A stretch of DNA of 9,369 nt from Deltaproteobacteria bacterium UBA2221 (GTDB taxonomy: Bacteria; Desulfobacterota; Syntrophorhabdia; Syntrophorhabdales; WCHB1-27). The translations under genes were made by a program, and so were the position numbers. Below the pieces are notes generated by a model, which worked only from the letters and a program-made list of their open reading frames with translations, was not told the origin of the DNA and searched no databases. This document shows, one piece after another, positions 7,333-9,369 of this stretch. The stretch's first letter is position 1; the number at the start of each line of letters is the position of its first letter. The stretch lies in NCBI GenBank assembly GCA_002328485.1, contig DCUF01000074.1, positions 105,383 through 114,751 on the forward strand, written 5' to 3'.

Positions 7333-8000
7333 TGCCGTTCTCCGAATAACGCAGTTCCTATTCTCACCATGGTGGCCCCCTCTTCGATGGCTACTTCGAA
7401 GTCCTGAGACATGCCCATGGACAGTTCTTTCATGGAGAGCCCGAACTCCCTGTTGCAGGTATCAAGGAGGCCCCGAAGCCCTATAAAGTAGGGGCGGACC
7501 TCTTCAGGATCCTCCACGGGTGGCGGCATGGTCATGAGCCCAACCGGTTCAAGATGCTGCAACCCCGAGACGTGCTCGATCATCGACCTCAGGGCATCTT
7601 CGGTGGAGCCGTGCTTGGTCGCTTCCTGAGACAGGTTTACCTCAAAAAGGATTTTCAGTGGTTTCCCCTGCCGGTCGAGGGCCTTCAGGATCTCCGGTCG
7701 GTCGATGGAATGGGCATAGTCAAAGAAACCGGGGACCAGTTTGGCCTTGTTTGACTGGATATGCCCAATCATGTGCCAATGGATATCCCGCGGCAGGGCT
7801 TCGATCTTTCCCATGGCCTCCTGGAGATAGTTTTCCCCGAAATCGGATAGGCCCAATTCGAAAGCCGCCCGGATTCGACCGGGATCGACCCGCTTGGTGA
7901 CCGCCACGAGTCTGACCTCCTCCTCAGAACGCCCTGCCCTCTGGCAGGCAGCACGAATCTTACGTTGGATCTCAGTCAGTGATTCGAGGAGGGGGTTCAC
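7329..8000 (-). CDS. yggS: PLP homeostasis protein, YggS/PLPBP family
   Basis: This protein is a single-domain alanine-racemase-like TIM barrel that binds pyridoxal 5'-phosphate without known catalysis and buffers cellular PLP. The length, 223 residues, is typical. Seen: VAVTK with PLP-binding K36, the same position as in E. coli YggS; FGENYLQE (54-61); HWHMIGHIQSNK (74-85); GLMTMPP; SMGMSQD (194-200); and RIGTALFG (213-220), where the phosphate is held. The start is GTG in a 4-base GTGA overlap with the maf stop, with no recognisable ribosome binding site, so it is probably coupled to maf. It sits two genes upstream of the PLP enzyme LysA. Confidence 0.95.
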   Translation of the reverse strand: MNPLLESLTEIQRKIRAACQRAGRSEEEVRLVAVTKRVDPGRIRAAFELGLSDFGENYLQEAMGKIEALPRDIHWHMIGHIQSNKAKLVPGFFDYAHSIDRPEILKALDRQGKPLKILFEVNLSQEATKHGSTEDALRSMIEHVSGLQHLEPVGLMTMPPPVEDPEEVRPYFIGLRGLLDTCNREFGLSMKELSMGMSQDFEVAIEEGATMVRIGTALFGERQ

Positions 8001-8587
8001 GAAAGAACGCCTAACGTCAGAAGCATCTCGGTGATTTCACAGATGGGCAGCCCAACGACATTGGCATAGGACCCCTTGATCTCTTTGACCATATAGCCAC
8101 CTTTTCCCTGCACGGCATAGGAGCCGGCCTTGTCAAAGGGCTCGGAGGTCTTTATGTATCTCCTGATCTCATCGTCGGTGAGATCCTTGATGAAAACCTT
8201 GGTTTCAGCCACGTCTTGATAGGTTATGCCTCTGGAGACGCTCATGATGCAGTAGCCCGTCATGACCTTGTGCCACCGGCCGCGAAGACGCTTGAGCATC
8301 TCGAGCGCCTGTCTCTCGTTTTTCGGCTTTCCCAGGACCCGACCTTTAGACACCACGATGGTATCTGCCGCGATCACCCATTTCTCCGGAAATAGTTTTC
8401 CGACCTTCGATGCCTTGTCGTGGGCGACCCTACTTACGTACTCGCGCACCGTTTCATTCTTCCTCTTGCTCTCGTCGATATCGGGGGGGATAATGGAGAA
8501 GGAGATGCCCAGGGTCCTTAGCATGTCAATCCGACGGGTTGACTCGCTTGCCAGAACGATCGCATTTTCATCATTCACTTGAAACAT
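7997..8587 (-). CDS. maf: Maf-family nucleoside triphosphate pyrophosphatase
   Basis: Maf proteins hydrolyse non-canonical or pyrimidine NTPs to NMP plus pyrophosphate and are linked to housecleaning and septum control. The 196 residues match. Seen: LASESTRR (12-19), AADTIV with D75 (73-78), GKP (86-88), EPFDKAGSYAVQGKGG (149-164) and GSYANVVGLP (172-181). The ADT motif, instead of SDQ, fits the YhdE (dTTP/UTP) subgroup better than YceF (7-methyl-GTP); this is inference from remembered family motifs. The start is ATG at 8587. A TAG stop directly precedes it in frame, so no longer form is possible, and there is no Shine-Dalgarno sequence. It is the first gene of the minus-strand operon. Confidence 0.95.
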   Translation of the reverse strand: MFQVNDENAIVLASESTRRIDMLRTLGISFSIIPPDIDESKRKNETVREYVSRVAHDKASKVGKLFPEKWVIAADTIVVSKGRVLGKPKNERQALEMLKRLRGRWHKVMTGYCIMSVSRGITYQDVAETKVFIKDLTDDEIRRYIKTSEPFDKAGSYAVQGKGGYMVKEIKGSYANVVGLPICEITEMLLTLGVLS

Positions 8588-8593
8588 CTAAAG

Positions 8594-8622
8594 AAAATAA
8601 TATGAAACCACTTTCTTTTCAA
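8594..8622 (-). promoter_or_regulatory. Predicted sigma-70 promoter of the maf operon, placed for a leaderless mRNA
   Basis: On the minus strand TTGAAA (8622-8617, 5/6 to TTGACA) is followed after exactly 17 bases by TATTTT (8599-8594, 4/6 to TATAAT). Relative to the A of the maf ATG as +1, the hexamers fall at -35 to -30 and -12 to -7, so transcription would start on or next to the ATG. The region is A/T-rich compared with the genes. No alternative Shine-Dalgarno sequence is present before maf. Confidence 0.6.
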
Positions 8623-8659
8623 GTTAAATGTGTCGTCAGGCGGGGGACGTAACTCACGG

Positions 8660-8665
8660 TATAAT
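8660..8665 (+). promoter_or_regulatory. Perfect -10 box (TATAAT) of the cutA promoter
   Basis: TATAAT on the plus strand would start transcription near 8672, giving a leader of about 14 bases before the cutA ATG at 8686. That leader holds GGGGG at 8675-8679 as ribosome binding site. No good -35 hexamer is found at 16-18 bases upstream, so an activator may be needed. The promoter is divergent from the maf operon promoter. Confidence 0.55.
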
Positions 8666-8685
8666 CATAGAAACGGGGGCAGGTT

Positions 8686-9033
8686 ATGGAAGGGATCATA
8701 AACATCGTTACGACGGTCGACAACGTTGAGGTGCTTGATAGGATCGGGGCAAAACTGCTCGAAGCCCGGCTCGTTTCCTGTATCCAGATCCTGGGCCCGG
8801 TCAAAAGCACCTATTGGTGGAAGGGGGCGATCGAGACCGCCGAGGAGTGGATAGGCATCATGAAGACCAGGCGGAATCTGTACACCAGGGTGCAGGAGGA
8901 GATACGTCGCCTTCATCCTTATGAAACCCCCCAGATAGAAGCGTTAGAGATAGGACGGGTGCTGCCGGAATACGGGCAGTGGGTGGCAGAGGAGACAGTG
9001 GCCGGTGACCGGACAAAGACAGAGACCCCGTGA
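8686..9033 (+). CDS. cutA: CutA1 family protein
   Basis: CutA1 proteins are small, very stable trimers with a ferredoxin-like fold. They were first linked to divalent cation (copper) tolerance in E. coli, but their true role is unsettled. The 115 residues match the family. Seen: an N-terminal strand NIVTTV, LVSCIQI with C32, the signature YWWKGAIETAEEW (43-55), the helix start HPYETPQI (77-84) and YGQWVAEET near the end. The ATG at 8686 is preceded by a GGGGG ribosome binding site. The gene is transcribed divergently from the maf-dap operon and is followed by a likely terminator before the flavodiiron gene, so it is probably monocistronic. Confidence 0.95.
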   Translation: MEGIINIVTTVDNVEVLDRIGAKLLEARLVSCIQILGPVKSTYWWKGAIETAEEWIGIMKTRRNLYTRVQEEIRRLHPYETPQIEALEIGRVLPEYGQWVAEETVAGDRTKTETP

Positions 9034-9045
9034 TCCCGGGGATCA
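9031..9045. repeat. Perfect palindrome at the cutA stop codon
   Basis: TGATCCC-G-GGGATCA begins with the TGA stop codon of cutA. As RNA it can form a five-base stem with a CCGGG loop. It is followed by AAAAAGG, not a T-tract, so it is not a terminator for cutA. It may protect the mRNA 3' end, or be chance. Confidence 0.35.
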
Positions 9046-9093
9046 AAAAGGCGGGGGTCATTGCTCGATCCGGCCGGAGCGTCTGCAAATGCC

Positions 9094-9115
9094 ACTTGAC
9101 AACAATCGGTCAAGT
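9094..9115. promoter_or_regulatory. 22-base dyad with embedded TTGACA upstream of fprA (candidate operator/promoter)
   Basis: ACTTGAC-N8-GTCAAGT is a perfect inverted repeat with seven-base arms. Its left arm contains an exact -35 hexamer (TTGACA, 9096-9101). The best -10 at 17 bases is only TACCGT (9119-9124). A transcription factor bound here would cover the -35 region of a transcript toward fprA. The half-site resembles TTGA-type CRP/FNR-family sites, but those usually have a shorter spacer. The regulator is unknown. Confidence 0.45.
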
Positions 9116-9167
9116 AGTTACCGTTACACGAAAAGATTTCTCATCTTCGGTTTGGCAGAACGATGAG

Positions 9168-9197
9168 GCGGGGGGCTTGAGCGCCCGCGTCTTTTTT
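9168..9197 (+). terminator. Likely rho-independent terminator between cutA and fprA
   Basis: GCGGG (9168-9172) pairs with CCCGC (9184-9188) and GC (9175-9176) with GC (9181-9182) around a TTGA tetraloop, with a small GG/G internal loop. Six T residues follow at 9192-9197, three bases after the stem. It lies 135 bases beyond the cutA stop. If a promoter at 9096 drives fprA, the same structure would sit in the fprA leader and could act as an attenuator. Confidence 0.5.
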
Positions 9198-9265
9198 GTC
9201 AGCGCCTCCTCCTTATTTATGAGCCGATGGAGACGCCGACGCGAGCCCCTATTATGGAGGACTGT

Positions 9266-9369
9266 ATGGAAGCGGTTGAAGTGAAAAACGGGATCTACTG
9301 GGTTGGGGCAATTGATTGGGCTGTCCGTGACTTCCACGGATACGAGACGCCCCGGGGAACCAGCTATAA
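9266..9369 (+). CDS. A-type flavodiiron protein, N-terminal fragment (window ends inside gene)
   Basis: Only the first 34 codons are present. The fragment reads KNGIYWVGAIDW followed by DFHGYETPRGTSY. These are the opening strands of the metallo-beta-lactamase-like diiron domain of FprA/rubredoxin:oxygen oxidoreductase proteins, cytoplasmic enzymes that reduce O2 or NO to protect anaerobes. The ATG at 9266 has GGAGG at 9256-9260, five bases upstream. The diiron ligands and the flavodoxin domain lie beyond the edge and cannot be checked. Family assignment rests on the highly characteristic N-terminus. Confidence 0.82.
   Translation, partial: MEAVEVKNGIYWVGAIDWAVRDFHGYETPRGTSY

Noticed and set aside
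9132..9146. AAGAT-TTCTC-ATCTT inverted repeat
   Set aside because: It has five-base, A/T-rich arms with no T-tract or context and is probably chance.
9152..9169. Sigma-54-like TGGCA element before fprA
   Set aside because: The GG and GC dinucleotides are not at the required 10-base spacing.
9030..9284. 84-codon GTG-started frame between cutA and fprA
   Set aside because: It has no family resemblance, runs through the terminator-like hairpin, and overlaps the well-supported fprA start in another frame.

Overview
The window looks like chromosomal DNA of an anaerobic, Gram-negative bacterium, probably a deltaproteobacterium (Desulfobacterota). Four things point that way: a meso-diaminopimelate/lysine pathway, an exported lipoprotein gene between argH and lysA, the start of an A-type flavodiiron protein (typical of anaerobes), and the gene order argH-lipoprotein-lysA-dapF-dapA-dapB, which I recall from Geobacter-like genomes. 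The taxonomy is inferred; no rRNA or other phylogenetic marker is present.

Minus strand, 8622 down to 1: one densely packed, probably single operon. In transcription order it holds maf (nucleotide pyrophosphatase), yggS (PLP homeostasis), argH (last step of arginine synthesis), a three-FnIII-domain lipoprotein with an LptM/LppL-like start, lysA, dapF, dapA, dapB, a previously unlisted 43-residue very basic protein, and a radical SAM enzyme that runs off the left edge. Neighbouring genes overlap or are separated by a few bases at seven of nine junctions; the only gaps are 54 bases (dapF-dapA) and 62 bases (dapB-small gene). DapA, DapB, DapF and LysA cover four steps of lysine and diaminopimelate synthesis. 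The tetrahydrodipicolinate-to-LL-DAP steps (DapL, or DapD/C/E) are not encoded here.

Centre-right, 8588-8685: a 98-base divergent promoter region. The maf side carries TTGAAA and TATTTT at exactly -35 and -12 relative to the A of the maf ATG, no Shine-Dalgarno sequence, and an in-frame stop directly before the ATG. The whole operon may therefore begin as a leaderless mRNA. The other side has a perfect TATAAT box ahead of cutA.

Plus strand, 8686 to the right end: cutA, then a 232-base noncoding stretch and the first 34 codons of an FprA-type flavodiiron protein. That stretch contains a palindrome at the cutA stop, a 22-base dyad containing TTGACA, and a likely rho-independent terminator.

There are no tRNA, rRNA, CRISPR, IS or phage features. 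Most of the window is ordinary core metabolism. The parts worth a second look are the leaderless promoter, the unlisted small basic gene coupled to the radical SAM gene, the LptM-like FnIII lipoprotein, and the dyad before fprA.
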